This document shows, in pieces, positions 18,282 through 27,317 of a stretch of 64,000 nt of DNA. This DNA is from M3007 sp041741155 (GTDB lineage: Bacteria > Bacteroidota > Bacteroidia > Chitinophagales > Saprospiraceae): contig JBGSKO010000116.1 of the NCBI GenBank assembly GCA_041741155.1, forward strand, positions 37,503 to 101,502, given 5' to 3'. Both the position numbers and the translations under genes were made by a program. How positions within the stretch are numbered: position 1 is the first letter of the stretch; every line of letters starts with the position of its first letter. Under the pieces are notes generated by a model. It saw nothing but the letters and a program-made list of their open reading frames with translations, was not told where the DNA came from and made no database searches.

Positions 18282-19343
18282 TTATTGCTTCGGCAACAGC
18301 ACCCACAGTCGGCCAAATCCATTGATTTTGTATGCTTCCTGGAGGCCTTTCTGACCGATGCCGCTGTACAAATCCAACCGTTTGGTGGTGAGGATCGCGC
18401 CGCCGCGGTCTTGCGCGAAGAGGATGCGATAGGTATAACCTTTCAGGTTTCCGGCGGCATCCATATCAGGCAGTTCGGCCAAAAGCGTGGTACCGATCGG
18501 GATAAAACGCGGGTCAACGGCTACCGAATAACCGGCGGTAAGCGGGAAGTAACCGGAACCGATAACCTCTTCGTTGCTCATTTTTTGGAAAAACACATAT
18601 TTACCACCGGCGCCTTTCACGGAGCCACCGAAGCCAAATTGTTCGCGGCTGCCGTCAGCATACTCCACCCAGCAAGAACCTTGCAGTTGGGCATTGGCCA
18701 CCTCGCGTTTGGTACGTACCCAGGCCAGCTCGAGTCCTTTGCCGTTGAGGGCGCCCGATTCGATGGCTGCGGGCGAGGGAATGTGATCTTCGGGGCGACT
18801 CAGCAGGGGTACGGAAAATTCGGGGGTGCGCACCCGGCTTGCCTCCATCAGCGGCGTGTAATAGCCAGTGATACGCACCTTGTCTTTTTTGAGATCGGTT
18901 TTTACCTTGTAAAAATCAAAGCGGTCGAGCAGGGCTTCCGGCTGCAGCATTTGACAATCTTGCAGCAGTTCCACCGTACGCAACATTTCCGACTTGCTGA
19001 TTCCTTTTACGGGGTACTCTTTGACATCCGACCGGCGCAGGTAGTTGGACTGTTCGTACAGTGCCTGGAGCATAGGAGGGTCGAAAGGCAAGTATGGAAG
19101 CGTATCGGGGGTGGTGTAGTGCAAAACGGAGGGACGTACCTGGCGCTTCAGGATGAGAGGCTTGGTCCGCGATGGGGGAGCCATCATAGCCAACCTTGCC
19201 AATGCGTCGGTACTTAAGTCTGCAGCCGTAACAATATCCGCATTCGCCGCAGCACTCGGCGTAACGGACCTGCTTCCCCAATCCAGCATAAACACAAATG
19301 GAGAAAGCAACAGGCAGATGAAAATGGATATTTTATTTGTCAT
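18282..19343 (-). CDS. mltA: Membrane-bound lytic murein transglycosylase A
   Basis: A 353-residue MltA-type lytic transglycosylase, which cleaves peptidoglycan between MurNAc and GlcNAc with 1,6-anhydro product formation. The MltA barrel contains the family motif VRITGYYTPLMEASR, and the C-terminal 3D domain contains AVDPRFIPIGTTL and LFAQDRGGAI, whose Asp corresponds to the catalytic acid of the family. An N-terminal hydrophobic signal segment is present, but there is no clear lipobox Cys, unlike E. coli MltA, so membrane anchoring may be by an uncleaved signal. Length is within the family range. Confidence 0.92.
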   Translation of the reverse strand: MTNKISIFICLLLSPFVFMLDWGSRSVTPSAAANADIVTAADLSTDALARLAMMAPPSRTKPLILKRQVRPSVLHYTTPDTLPYLPFDPPMLQALYEQSNYLRRSDVKEYPVKGISKSEMLRTVELLQDCQMLQPEALLDRFDFYKVKTDLKKDKVRITGYYTPLMEASRVRTPEFSVPLLSRPEDHIPSPAAIESGALNGKGLELAWVRTKREVANAQLQGSCWVEYADGSREQFGFGGSVKGAGGKYVFFQKMSNEEVIGSGYFPLTAGYSVAVDPRFIPIGTTLLAELPDMDAAGNLKGYTYRILFAQDRGGAILTTKRLDLYSGIGQKGLQEAYKINGFGRLWVLLPKQ

Positions 19344-20209
19344 GATAATCGAGTTCTTGGCTACAAGGAATGTTTCTGGGGAGTAGTTGTCGTTCTTTAG
19401 GGAACATGCTCAACTTCAGGAGCCTTATTTTATGGAAAAGAACAGCAAATGTATGCCGGTTTAAACCGCATTTTCTTTACATTTATTTTGGCTTTGCATT
19501 GCATTAACATTCAAGAGGCTATTTTTCAAGCAGTTGTAAAAACTGTTTTTTTTGAATAATTTAGTCATTTGAGGCTTTTGACGGTCAATCACTCCTGTCG
19601 TAACCATTTCTTGTTTTTGGGAGCGTATCCTGCATAAGTGCTTGCGATGCTGGATTTTCAGAGCCTTACATTTGCTTTACACACTGTCATTCACCTGACA
19701 AACGCCCATTGTTGCCTTTATATAGCTCGTCATTTCAGGGTGTTGTTTTGACATTCGCTATCTAAAGTGGTACTTTTGTCGAAAGTTAAAAGGGTCTTCC
19801 GTAATAACCCGACATTAGCACTACAATTGAACTGTCTTCAAGGCTACTTCTTTTGCTCCCCCAAGTGCTCTAATCTTTCCCCGTTTCCATTCTCTTCCCC
19901 TCATTTTCAAACAGAACCGTGAAGTTGGCTTGTATTGCTTCTTCCTTTTCTCGTTGATTAGTCTGTTTTCATTCGGTCTTTTATTTGATAGCCGTGATGA
20001 AAAGCATTGATTATTACGACCGGCAGTGATTTGAGGAAAGAGCGTCCTGCGCCAGCCAAAGATCAGCAATATGAGTAATAATTGACATAACACTAAAATC
20101 GGGCCACTTTTTGCTGGTCTTATTTTTTACCAATTACCGGTTAGATTTTTAATCCAAACAGTTACCTCCCGCCATGCTTTACTTTTGAGAAAACAAAAAA
20201 ATCTGGCGT
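19344..20209. other. 866-bp gap without a supported gene
   Basis: AT-richer than its surroundings. It holds the upstream region of mltA, a perfect plus-strand promoter (19748-19778) with no gene close behind it, and a -7-like TACTTTTG at 20180-20187 that probably serves the esterase gene at 20210. A 90-codon minus-strand frame (19821-20093) is rich in basic residues and lacks any recognisable feature. Confidence 0.5.
19748..19778 (+). promoter_or_regulatory. orphan consensus promoter
   Basis: TTG (19748-19750), a 20-bp spacer and TACTTTTG (19771-19778) match TTG-N17-23-TANNTTTG exactly. The nearest plus-strand gene starts 432 bp downstream and has its own -7 element. It may drive an untranslated RNA or a long leader. 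Confidence 0.5.
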
Positions 20210-21631
20210 ATGCTTAATTTGTACCGCTCACGTGTCCTTTGCTGGGCTTTGGCCCTTCTGCCTGCTGTACTAACGGCCCAATTGACCGTTTTGGTAAATT
20301 CCATACCGGCGAATACGCCGATGGGTACGTCAATATATATTGCCGGGACGTTTAACAACTGGAATCCGGGGGATGTACATGCCGTATTAACCCCTTTGGC
20401 AAATGGCAAATACGCCATCACTCTGAATCCGGCAGTTGGCCCGGTTCGGTTTAAGTTCACCCGGGGCGGCTGGTCCAATGCCGAGGGTAATGCTTCGGGT
20501 GGCTTCCAGCCTGACCATGTGGTAACCTATACGGGACTTCCGCAAACGGTAGAAACGGCCATCCTTTCCTGGGAAGACCTGCAAAATACAAGTCCTGATC
20601 CGGGCAATGGCAGCGTCATCATCTTGAGCAACAACTTCTATATGCCTCAGTTGAACCGGACTCGACGCATCTGGATGTACCTGCCGCCAGACTACCTGAC
20701 CACCTCGAAAAAATACCCCGTCCTCTACATGCAGGATGGCCAAAATCTGTTTGACTCGGCTACCAGCCTCTCCGGCGAATGGGAAATAGACGAAACACTG
20801 GACGAACTTTTTGCGGAAGGAGACCACGGTTGCATTGTGGTGGGTATTGACAACGGCGGGTTGCACCGCATAGATGAATATTCTCCCTGGGCAAACCCGC
20901 TGTATGGCGGCGGCGGCCAAGGTGCTGCGTACATGAGTTTTATTGTAAATACCCTGAAGCCGCACATTGATGCCAACTACCGAACCATGCCTGACCGGGA
21001 ACATACCGGCATCATGGGTAGTAGTATGGGCGCGCTGATTTCGACGTACGGTATCATGGAATACCAGCACGTTTTTTCAAAAGTAGGCGCGTTTTCTCCT
21101 TCGTTTTGGTTTGCCGGCAACAACTCGGCCAACCACATTCTGGGCATGGGCAAGCGCAACAACATCAAAGCATATATTCTTGCAGGCGGACAAGAGCCTG
21201 CTTACGTCCTGCAGGATGTGCAAAAGATAAATACAGCCATGCTTCAGGCCGGTTTCGACAGTTCCGAGATGACCATCAAAATTCCCCAGGATGGCCAGCA
21301 TGCAGAATGGTTCTGGCGCCGCGAATTTGCCGATGCTTATCAGTGGCTTTTCTCCGGATCGGTTACTTCCACAGGATCGGCAGTCTCAGACAACGAACTC
21401 GCCCTTGAGTTGTATCCCAACCCGGCTACCGACTGGATCCGGATATCCGGCATGGAAAACGAGGACAACCTGCAGGTTCAGATCCTTGGCCTGGACGGCT
21501 CGGTGCAGCGCGATGAACAAGTAAAACCCGGAGCAGCCATTCCCGTTTCCAACCTTTCCACAGGCTTTTATGTCGTGCGGGCACGCGCGGCAGGACAGTA
21601 CTGGCGGACCACTAAAATGATCCGGCGATAA
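20210..21631 (+). CDS. Secreted esterase (alpha/beta hydrolase) with starch-binding-like and T9SS domains
   Basis: A 473-residue secreted enzyme. After the signal peptide (PAVLTAQ), residues 23-115 form a CBM20/CBM48-like module (YIAGTFNNWNPGD). Residues about 135-390 are an esterase-D/enterochelin-esterase-type alpha/beta hydrolase, with a YPVLYMQDGQN strand and the nucleophile elbow GSSMG. The acid and histidine are likely in the later GGQEPA and DGQHAEWFW segments. Residues from about 400 form a T9SS type-A sorting domain ending TTKMIRR. The family cleaves acyl, feruloyl or siderophore esters. The carbohydrate-binding module favours a polysaccharide ester, but this is inference. Leader TACTTTTG at 20180-20187 is the likely -7 element. 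Confidence 0.85.
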   Translation: MLNLYRSRVLCWALALLPAVLTAQLTVLVNSIPANTPMGTSIYIAGTFNNWNPGDVHAVLTPLANGKYAITLNPAVGPVRFKFTRGGWSNAEGNASGGFQPDHVVTYTGLPQTVETAILSWEDLQNTSPDPGNGSVIILSNNFYMPQLNRTRRIWMYLPPDYLTTSKKYPVLYMQDGQNLFDSATSLSGEWEIDETLDELFAEGDHGCIVVGIDNGGLHRIDEYSPWANPLYGGGGQGAAYMSFIVNTLKPHIDANYRTMPDREHTGIMGSSMGALISTYGIMEYQHVFSKVGAFSPSFWFAGNNSANHILGMGKRNNIKAYILAGGQEPAYVLQDVQKINTAMLQAGFDSSEMTIKIPQDGQHAEWFWRREFADAYQWLFSGSVTSTGSAVSDNELALELYPNPATDWIRISGMENEDNLQVQILGLDGSVQRDEQVKPGAAIPVSNLSTGFYVVRARAAGQYWRTTKMIRR

Positions 21632-21638
21632 ACAAAAC

Positions 21639-21671
21639 TGACCTCTCGGGTTTTGAAAACCAGAAAGGTCA
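21639..21671. repeat. degenerate relative of the dispersed palindrome
   Basis: TGACCTCTCGGGTTTT and AAAACCAGAAAGGTCA form a 16-bp hairpin with two mismatches. It shares the GACC...GGTTT / AAACC...GGTC frame of the 6721 and 18126 palindromes and sits just before the next terminator. Confidence 0.45.
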
Positions 21672-21678
21672 ATTTCGA

Positions 21679-21729
21679 TAAAAAAACAGGCGTCATCCCC
21701 GCAACTCCGGGATGACGCCTGTTTTTTTA
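21679..21729. terminator. strong bidirectional terminator
   Basis: Perfect 21-bp arms (21679-21699, TAAAAAAACAGGCGTCATCC plus C; complement at 21709-21729) with a 9-base loop, between the convergent esterase (stop 21631) and OmpA-family (stop 21751) genes. Confidence 0.9.
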
Positions 21730-21750
21730 TGCGTTTTTGGCAACTGTAGG

Positions 21751-22899
21751 TTACCCGTTTATACTGAGGATTTTGATTTCGACGCGCTGGTTGCGCTTGC
21801 GCCCCTCCGGTGTCGTATTCGTGTCAACGGGATATTTCTTCCCATAACCTTTATACTGTACCCGTTCGGCAGAAATACCCTTTCCGATGAGCCAATCGGC
21901 CACAGACTTGGCCCGACTGGTAGAGAGCGTTTCGGCAAATTCCGGAGAAGCTCGGTTGTTGGTATGCCCTCCGACCTCCAGCACTACATCCGGGTTTTCT
22001 GCGAGAAAATCGTACACCACCATCAGCGCAGGGACACACTCATTTTTGATGACATATTTGTCTGCATCGAAATAGACATTCTCTAACCGGATCGTACTGC
22101 CGCGTTTCAGTCCTTCCCTACTGATCTTTTCAGCGGCAGCGGAAGGAGCTGGCGCTGGCGCTTTCAAAACAATAGGTGAAGTATCCGGCTTTTTGGTGGT
22201 GGTTGGCGTTGGTGGCTTGTCAGCAATTGGTGGCTCCGGCTCCTTCATGGGCTTCATGTTACAGTCAATCTGCTTGATCGGCGTCGCATTGTCCATCAAT
22301 ATGTTGCCGTTGTAGGGAAACAAGGTCGGTGTTTTGTAGTACGCTTCGATATACAGGAACGGGTATGTTCCTTTTTTGGGATTGAGCCGGAAGGTGTATG
22401 TCAACCAGCGAGTGGTAGTAATCAGCGGTGTTTCATAAAGCAGTTCGCGCTGATCGCAATATCCCATGCCGCCATAAATTCGAATTTTAGCCGGTGAAGC
22501 GTAATTGACCTCATCGCCAGTCGTACGGCTCAGGCTCAGGTAGAGTTCGGCACGGCACAAATCCAGCGAAAACTCGTAGCACTCATTGATTTCGAGCGGA
22601 CGGGGCAGCCGCTGTCCAATTGCCTCCCAGGTATCATTGTCCCGGACCACCAAACCCACGTATGTATCGCCATTGCTTGGAGCCTTGGTCACTTGAAAAA
22701 AGCCCGGTTGTATATCCGGTGGGCTTTCTTCAGATTTCCCGCAGTTATACCAACCAGACGGCGCTTCGCAGCATTTTGGAATCCCCTCAAACGAAGGGTT
22801 GGCAAAAGGAATCGGGGCATCCTTCTGCTGTGCGGAAAGGGAAAGTGGAATGGCCAACGCCACACCCACGATCCAGTACAGTTTGCTCATAATAGACAT
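21751..22899 (-). CDS. OmpA-family outer-membrane/peptidoglycan-binding protein
   Basis: A 382-residue envelope protein. A signal peptide (LSLSAQ) precedes a Cys-containing beta-sandwich region (about 25-230, CCEAPSGWYNCG near its start) that looks like the carbohydrate-binding-like region common in Bacteroidota OmpA proteins. A Pro/Thr-rich linker follows (about 235-270), then an OmpA C-terminal domain (about 275-380): ENVYFDADKYVI, the peptidoglycan-contact segment GHTNNRASPEFAETLSTSRA, and QRVEIKI. The frame opens earlier, but ATG at 22899 or 22890 starts the signal peptide. Probable role: non-covalent anchoring of outer membrane to peptidoglycan, possibly glycan sensing. Confidence 0.85.
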   Translation of the reverse strand: MSIMSKLYWIVGVALAIPLSLSAQQKDAPIPFANPSFEGIPKCCEAPSGWYNCGKSEESPPDIQPGFFQVTKAPSNGDTYVGLVVRDNDTWEAIGQRLPRPLEINECYEFSLDLCRAELYLSLSRTTGDEVNYASPAKIRIYGGMGYCDQRELLYETPLITTTRWLTYTFRLNPKKGTYPFLYIEAYYKTPTLFPYNGNILMDNATPIKQIDCNMKPMKEPEPPIADKPPTPTTTKKPDTSPIVLKAPAPAPSAAAEKISREGLKRGSTIRLENVYFDADKYVIKNECVPALMVVYDFLAENPDVVLEVGGHTNNRASPEFAETLSTSRAKSVADWLIGKGISAERVQYKGYGKKYPVDTNTTPEGRKRNQRVEIKILSING

Positions 22900-23089
22900 A
22901 GTCTGCTGCTGTTTTTTTGAAAATAAAGGCGCCATTAACCCACAAAACCATGCCGAAATGGCCGAATCATCAACCATAACGAACAACCAAATATTTATGG
23001 ATGCTGCGCAACACCTCAATAAACGCCCTGTATCCCCTTTTATGTCCTCATTTTCGATGAAAAACAGGCGTATCAGATCAAAGGGAATG

Positions 23090-23240
23090 TTGGAGGGTTA
23101 GAAGGTTTCTGGTTAGAAGGTTAGAAGGTTTCTGGTTGGAAGGTTTCTGGTTAAAGGTTAGAGGGTCCCTGGTTGGAGTAACCAGAAACCCTCTAACCAG
23201 AAACCTTCTAACCTTCCAACCCTCCTAACCAGAAACCCTG
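23090..23240. repeat. inverted array of GGTTAGAAGGTTTCTG-type units
   Basis: The left half is built of GGTTAGAAGG and GGTTTCTG words, and the right half of their complements (CAGAAACC, CTTCTAACC). They meet at GGTTGGAGTAACC around 23171-23183, so the strand can fold into a long imperfect hairpin. It ends 5 bp from the gcdH-like stop codon and lies between two minus-strand genes. No coding content is supported. Confidence 0.8.
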
Positions 23241-23244
23241 AAAA

Positions 23245-24465
23245 CTATTTGTATGCCTCCAGGCCGGTTACGTCGTGGCCGGTAATGAGGAGGTGAATAT
23301 CGTGTGTGCCTTCGTAGGTGAGCACCGTTTCGAGGTTCATCAAATGGCGCATGACGGGATACTCATTGGTGATACCCATGCCGCCGTGTATTTGCCGGGC
23401 TTCGCGCGCGATTTCAAGCGCCATGTGGACGTTGTTCCGTTTAGCCATGGATACCTGGGCGGAAGTCATCGTGCCTGCGTTGGCCAGCGTGCCAAGGCGC
23501 CAGGTAAGTAATTGGGCTTTGGTGATCTCGGTGATCATTTCGGCCAGTTTTTTCTGTGTGAGCTGGAAAGCGCCAATGGGCTTGCCAAACTGAATGCGCT
23601 CTTTGGAATAGCGCAGGGCGGAGTCGTAACAATCCAGCGCTGCACCAATGGCGCCCCAAGCGATACCGTATCGAGCCTTCGTAAGGCAGGTCAGCGGGCC
23701 GCGCATACCCACCACACCAGGCAGGACATTGGCCTTCGGGACACGTACGTCCTCAAACACCAGTTCTCCGGTGATACTGGCGCGAAGTGACCATTTGCCG
23801 TGAATTTCCGGCGCTGAAAAGCCTTTCATTCCTTTTTCCACGATCATGCCCAGCACTTTACCATCTTCGCGTTTGGCCCAAACCACGGCAATATCGGCTA
23901 CGGGAGAATTCGTGATCCACATTTTGGCGCCGTTGAGGATGTAGGCATCGCCGTCGTCCTTCACATTGGTCACCATACCGCTGGGATTGGAGCCGTGGTC
24001 AGGTTCGGTGAGACCAAAACAGCCAATCAGTTCGCCTGCGGCGAGTTTGGGCAGGTAGCGGCGGCGATGCTCCTCCGAGCCGAATTTGTAAATAGGGTAC
24101 ATCACCAGGGATCACTGCACGGAGGCCATGGAGCGCACCCCGGAGTCGCCGCGTTCAAGTTCCTGCATGATGATACCATAAGCAATCTCGTCCATGCCGC
24201 CACAGCCGTATTCGGCAGGCAAAGATGGACCAAATGCACCTATTTCGGCCAAACCCTTGAACAGATGCGTAGGGCATTCAGCGCGGTTGGAGTAGTCTTC
24301 GATGATGGGGCTTACCTCTGCTTTTACCCATTCCCGAACGGCATCGCGGGCGAGCAAGTGCTCGGGAGCGAGCAGTTCATCCATGCCATAATAATCATGG
24401 TGTTGGTAGCGGTCTTCACGGGCAGTGCGGGGCTTGTGGGCAGTATCAGAACCGTTGGATTGCAT
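23245..24465 (-). pseudogene. gcdH: Glutaryl-CoA dehydrogenase-like acyl-CoA dehydrogenase, interrupted by in-frame TGA
   Basis: A 406-codon frame encoding a flavin-dependent acyl-CoA dehydrogenase that most resembles glutaryl-CoA dehydrogenase (glutaryl-CoA to crotonyl-CoA plus CO2, lysine/tryptophan catabolism). Seen are CFGLTEPDHGSNP (flavin/substrate loop) and the C-terminal TYEGTHDIH with the catalytic-base Glu at about codon 385. The two halves are in the same frame but codon 118 is TGA (24112-24114): SVQ-stop-SLVMYPIYKFGS. The family has Ser or Gly there, so one base change explains it. Either the gene is a recent pseudogene or the base is a sequencing error. The downstream part could start at GTG/ATG 24100-24105 but would lack the N-terminal helical domain. 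A TACCTTTG promoter element lies upstream at 24515-24522. Confidence 0.85.
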
Positions 24466-24590
24466 ATTCTGTCAAATATTTGGTTAAGTAAAATTACTGT
24501 TACGTCTTGGGCGGCAAAGGTACGGTGTTCCGGTGGCTCGCCACGCCCGACCGCCACCTCTACAACTCAAAATTCTAAACTCAAAACAGC

Positions 24591-24926
24591 CTACCATTCC
24601 CACCCCTCCATATCTTCCAGGGGTTTTGTTTTTATGGTGCGCTTCGTTTCGATGCGTTGTTTTTGGCGCTCCAGCACGAGCCGTGCGAGGCCCCAATTGG
24701 CTGGTTCCGGCGCATCGGGCTGCATGACTGGATGTATTTTCTTTTCCAGTACATCAAGCCGGTAGAGGAGGCTCATCAGATATTCCGGCTGTTTTTCCAG
24801 CATGTCGGCGATTCGGTCTGCCATCAGAGCGAGCAGTTCTTCCTCGTTGGCGGGTGGCAGCGTGTGCTCCAGTTCGAACGGCTCGCGGACAAGCGCAGTT
24901 GTTTGTTGTAAAAGATCGTCCGACAT
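24591..24926 (-). CDS. Small hypothetical helical protein
   Basis: A 111-residue soluble protein of mostly alpha-helical, charged sequence, with no signal peptide or membrane segment. The central stretch ADRIADMLEKQPEYLMSLLY and the following LDVLEKKIHP suggest helix pairs. The C-terminus is basic, then acidic. The ATG at 24926 (MSDDLLQQ) is chosen over an upstream start that overlaps the promoter region of the neighbouring small gene. I do not recognise the family. It is divergent from the small membrane protein at 25070. Confidence 0.5.
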   Translation of the reverse strand: MSDDLLQQTTALVREPFELEHTLPPANEEELLALMADRIADMLEKQPEYLMSLLYRLDVLEKKIHPVMQPDAPEPANWGLARLVLERQKQRIETKRTIKTKPLEDMEGWEW

Positions 24927-25069
24927 GCTGATTGCGGGTTTTATGTTTTGAGTTGTAACCGATACTGCCCGTGGGCCACAGGTTGCTATCCAAATTTGTT
25001 TTTTCGTTTTGCCTACCTTCGCCACCCGAAAATCATCAACAGACACGTCCACCGTACTACCCACCCGAT

Positions 25070-25231
25070 ATGTTCCGACGACACAACCACAAACCGTTCC
25101 CCGTGCGCAACATCATCGCCCTTTTAGCTATCGCGTTGATCGTATTGTTGTTCATCGCGCAGCAGCTAAAAAAAGCGGAAACCAAAGCTACGGAACCCCC
25201 GCCGCCGATTATCATTGAGGGATCGAAATGA
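25070..25231 (+). CDS. Small single-pass membrane protein
   Basis: A 53-residue protein: basic N-terminus (MFRRHNHKPFPVR), one hydrophobic helix (IIALLAIALIVLLFIA), then a charged and proline-rich tail ending PPPPIIIEGSK. This is inside-positive topology with the tail outside the cytoplasmic membrane. A TACCTTCG element at about 25013-25020 resembles a -7 promoter box and supports expression. The longer upstream frame is not credible. Function unknown. It converges on the TPR gene with a 13-bp gap. Confidence 0.5.
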   Translation: MFRRHNHKPFPVRNIIALLAIALIVLLFIAQQLKKAETKATEPPPPIIIEGSK

Positions 25232-25244
25232 ATATGTCCGAAAC

Positions 25245-27068
25245 TCACTGCACTTTGTCTCCTCTCAATATCCGGAAACGCTTGCGTGCTTCCACGGCAA
25301 ATACGGAGCCGGAGTAGTCCACAAAAATTTTCTCGTAAAGCTCCTTGGCCTTTTCGGCATTGTTGAGCCTTTCCTCGTTCAACATGGCCAGAGCATACAG
25401 GGAATTGTCGGCGCGAATATCTTCCGGAAATTTTTCCGCTACCTGCTGGTACAGTTCGGCAGCCTTGACGTAGTCGCGCTTTTTTTCGAAAATCTGCGCC
25501 TGAAGGTAGCCAATATCGTCCTGGAGACTGTTTTCCGGGTATGCAGCGCGCAGGCTGTCTAACCGGTCAAAGGCTTCCTGGAGCCGGTTTTGGAACATCA
25601 GCAGTTCGGCCTCGGCGTACAGCGCCATCGCATCAGTGGTGGTATCGGTATTCAGATTGTCCATGATAAACACCGACAAGTCGAGTGCATCGTTGGAAAT
25701 GAGTTTGGACGTAGAAGCTTTCAGCACGTTGAATTGCGCCTGTGCCCATTCGAAATCGCCGTTGAAATACGACAGTTTGGCATTTTTGTACCGCGCTTCC
25801 TGCCCCAGCATTTCCTCCCGAAACTCCTTGTCCACCTGGCTGTACAGCAGGGTACTTTCCCAGATTTCACCGCTCATGAGGTAAAAATCGGCGAGGTTTA
25901 TTTTGGCGCGAGCAATGACGCTGCGGTTGAGGCCAGGGGTATTGACGAGCTCGTTGAGCAAACGGACCGCCTTCTCCAGGTCGTTGATGTAAAACGCCTC
26001 CAGGTCGGCCAGTTGAATCACGATGTGGGCAGTATTGCGGCCCCGTTCATACTGGGCGAGAAAACTCTCGTACTCGGATTCAAGGATGCGTAAATCTTCA
26101 ATCGTATAGTCAAACCCTTCTGTGATTTTGCGGCGACGGCAATTCATCGCTTCGCGTTTGGCATCAAAAAAGAACGGATTTTGTGGGCCTTTCTCCTGAA
26201 TAATATACTCGTATCCGGCAATAGCAGTGTCGAAGTCCCGGGCATTGGTGGCATCGTTGGCCAATTTGAAAATACGCTGCCCGGGCTCGCCGAGGCGCTT
26301 GTCGAGTGCTTTGTACTGGCGCAGGGCATTTTTATAGTCTTTGCGCTGCACAAAAGACCATGCCAGTAGTTCGATATAATCCGGATTGTCTTTTTCCTGC
26401 AAACGGGTGTAGAGTTGGGCTTGCAACTCGGGGTACTCCGATTCGGCTAAGTAACGGGCCAGTTGGGTCTGGATGGTCACCAAACGCCCCGGCTCGGCAT
26501 CGAGGCTACTGAGGTAGTACTCGACCATTTTGGGGGTATTGCCTTTGCGGCGGTACAGTTCGGCGAGGTTGTAGGCGAAGCGCTTGGGGTCTTTGGATAG
26601 CGCCCCGCCGCGCTCGAAGGTTTTTATGGCAAAGTCGTACTTGGCGGTAGTGATAAAGGAATTAGCCAGCGTATTTACGGCCGCATAGTCGGCCGACATC
26701 TTGGATATTGCCAGTTCGTACTGCACGGTAGCCTCCTCGGTCTTGCCGAGGCGGTCGTACAGGTTGCCGTAAAACACATACAATTTGGTGTTTTCGGGCG
26801 ACTTTTTGAGTTGTTTTTTCAGCGACTTCTCAGCTTCGTCGTATTGGTCGAGATTGAGCAGGCAGGTCAGGTAACGCTCGAAATAATAGTCCGCCAAGCC
26901 GCGGTCGTTCTCCATCAACTGGGCATACAGTTCGCCCGCCTTTTCATACTCGCCATTCAGGAAGTACTGATTGGCGAGGTTGGGGTTGGGAACTTGCGCG
27001 TGCATCTCGGTGCAAAAACCAAGTACAGCGATCAACAAGGCGGCAATTCGCAGCATACTAATGTTCAT
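25245..27068 (-). CDS. Secreted/periplasmic tetratricopeptide-repeat protein
   Basis: A 607-residue protein with a signal peptide (LLIAVLGFCTEMHAQ) and about a dozen TPR-like helix pairs over its whole length. Examples are ANQYFLNGEYEKAGELYAQL near the start and YVKAAELYQQVAEKFPED near the end, which resemble YfgC/BamD-type periplasmic TPRs. No enzymatic domain is visible, so a scaffold role is likely. Starts at 27068 or 27056 are both possible. TACCTTTG on the minus strand at 27102-27109 is the likely -7 element, about 35 bp upstream. Confidence 0.8.
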   Translation of the reverse strand: MNISMLRIAALLIAVLGFCTEMHAQVPNPNLANQYFLNGEYEKAGELYAQLMENDRGLADYYFERYLTCLLNLDQYDEAEKSLKKQLKKSPENTKLYVFYGNLYDRLGKTEEATVQYELAISKMSADYAAVNTLANSFITTAKYDFAIKTFERGGALSKDPKRFAYNLAELYRRKGNTPKMVEYYLSSLDAEPGRLVTIQTQLARYLAESEYPELQAQLYTRLQEKDNPDYIELLAWSFVQRKDYKNALRQYKALDKRLGEPGQRIFKLANDATNARDFDTAIAGYEYIIQEKGPQNPFFFDAKREAMNCRRRKITEGFDYTIEDLRILESEYESFLAQYERGRNTAHIVIQLADLEAFYINDLEKAVRLLNELVNTPGLNRSVIARAKINLADFYLMSGEIWESTLLYSQVDKEFREEMLGQEARYKNAKLSYFNGDFEWAQAQFNVLKASTSKLISNDALDLSVFIMDNLNTDTTTDAMALYAEAELLMFQNRLQEAFDRLDSLRAAYPENSLQDDIGYLQAQIFEKKRDYVKAAELYQQVAEKFPEDIRADNSLYALAMLNEERLNNAEKAKELYEKIFVDYSGSVFAVEARKRFRILRGDKVQ

Positions 27069-27317
27069 GTGTTTAAATATTTGGCCTAAAAAAAGCGGCT
27101 ACAAAGGTAGGGAAATATGCCGTTGGCGGTTGGCCGACGACAATTGGCTCGGGGGATTACTGAAATTTTAAAAACGACCTATAAACGCAACGGGGCATGG
27201 TTGTGTTTTGGATACTGCCGGCGGCGGCAAATACCGCTCACCCCCCGATTCCAAAAACCTCGTACGTTTGTCGCTCCAATCAGAAACCATCTAACCCAAA
27301 ACCCTCCTGCAGCTCTT

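Noticed and set aside
19821..20093. 90-codon minus-strand frame in the gene-poor gap
   Set aside because: No recognisable features, high basic content, no promoter box immediately upstream on that strand; left unannotated.
24112..24114. TGA as a selenocysteine codon
   Set aside because: The position is Ser/Gly in the family and not a redox site, and no SECIS-like stem or sel genes are visible.
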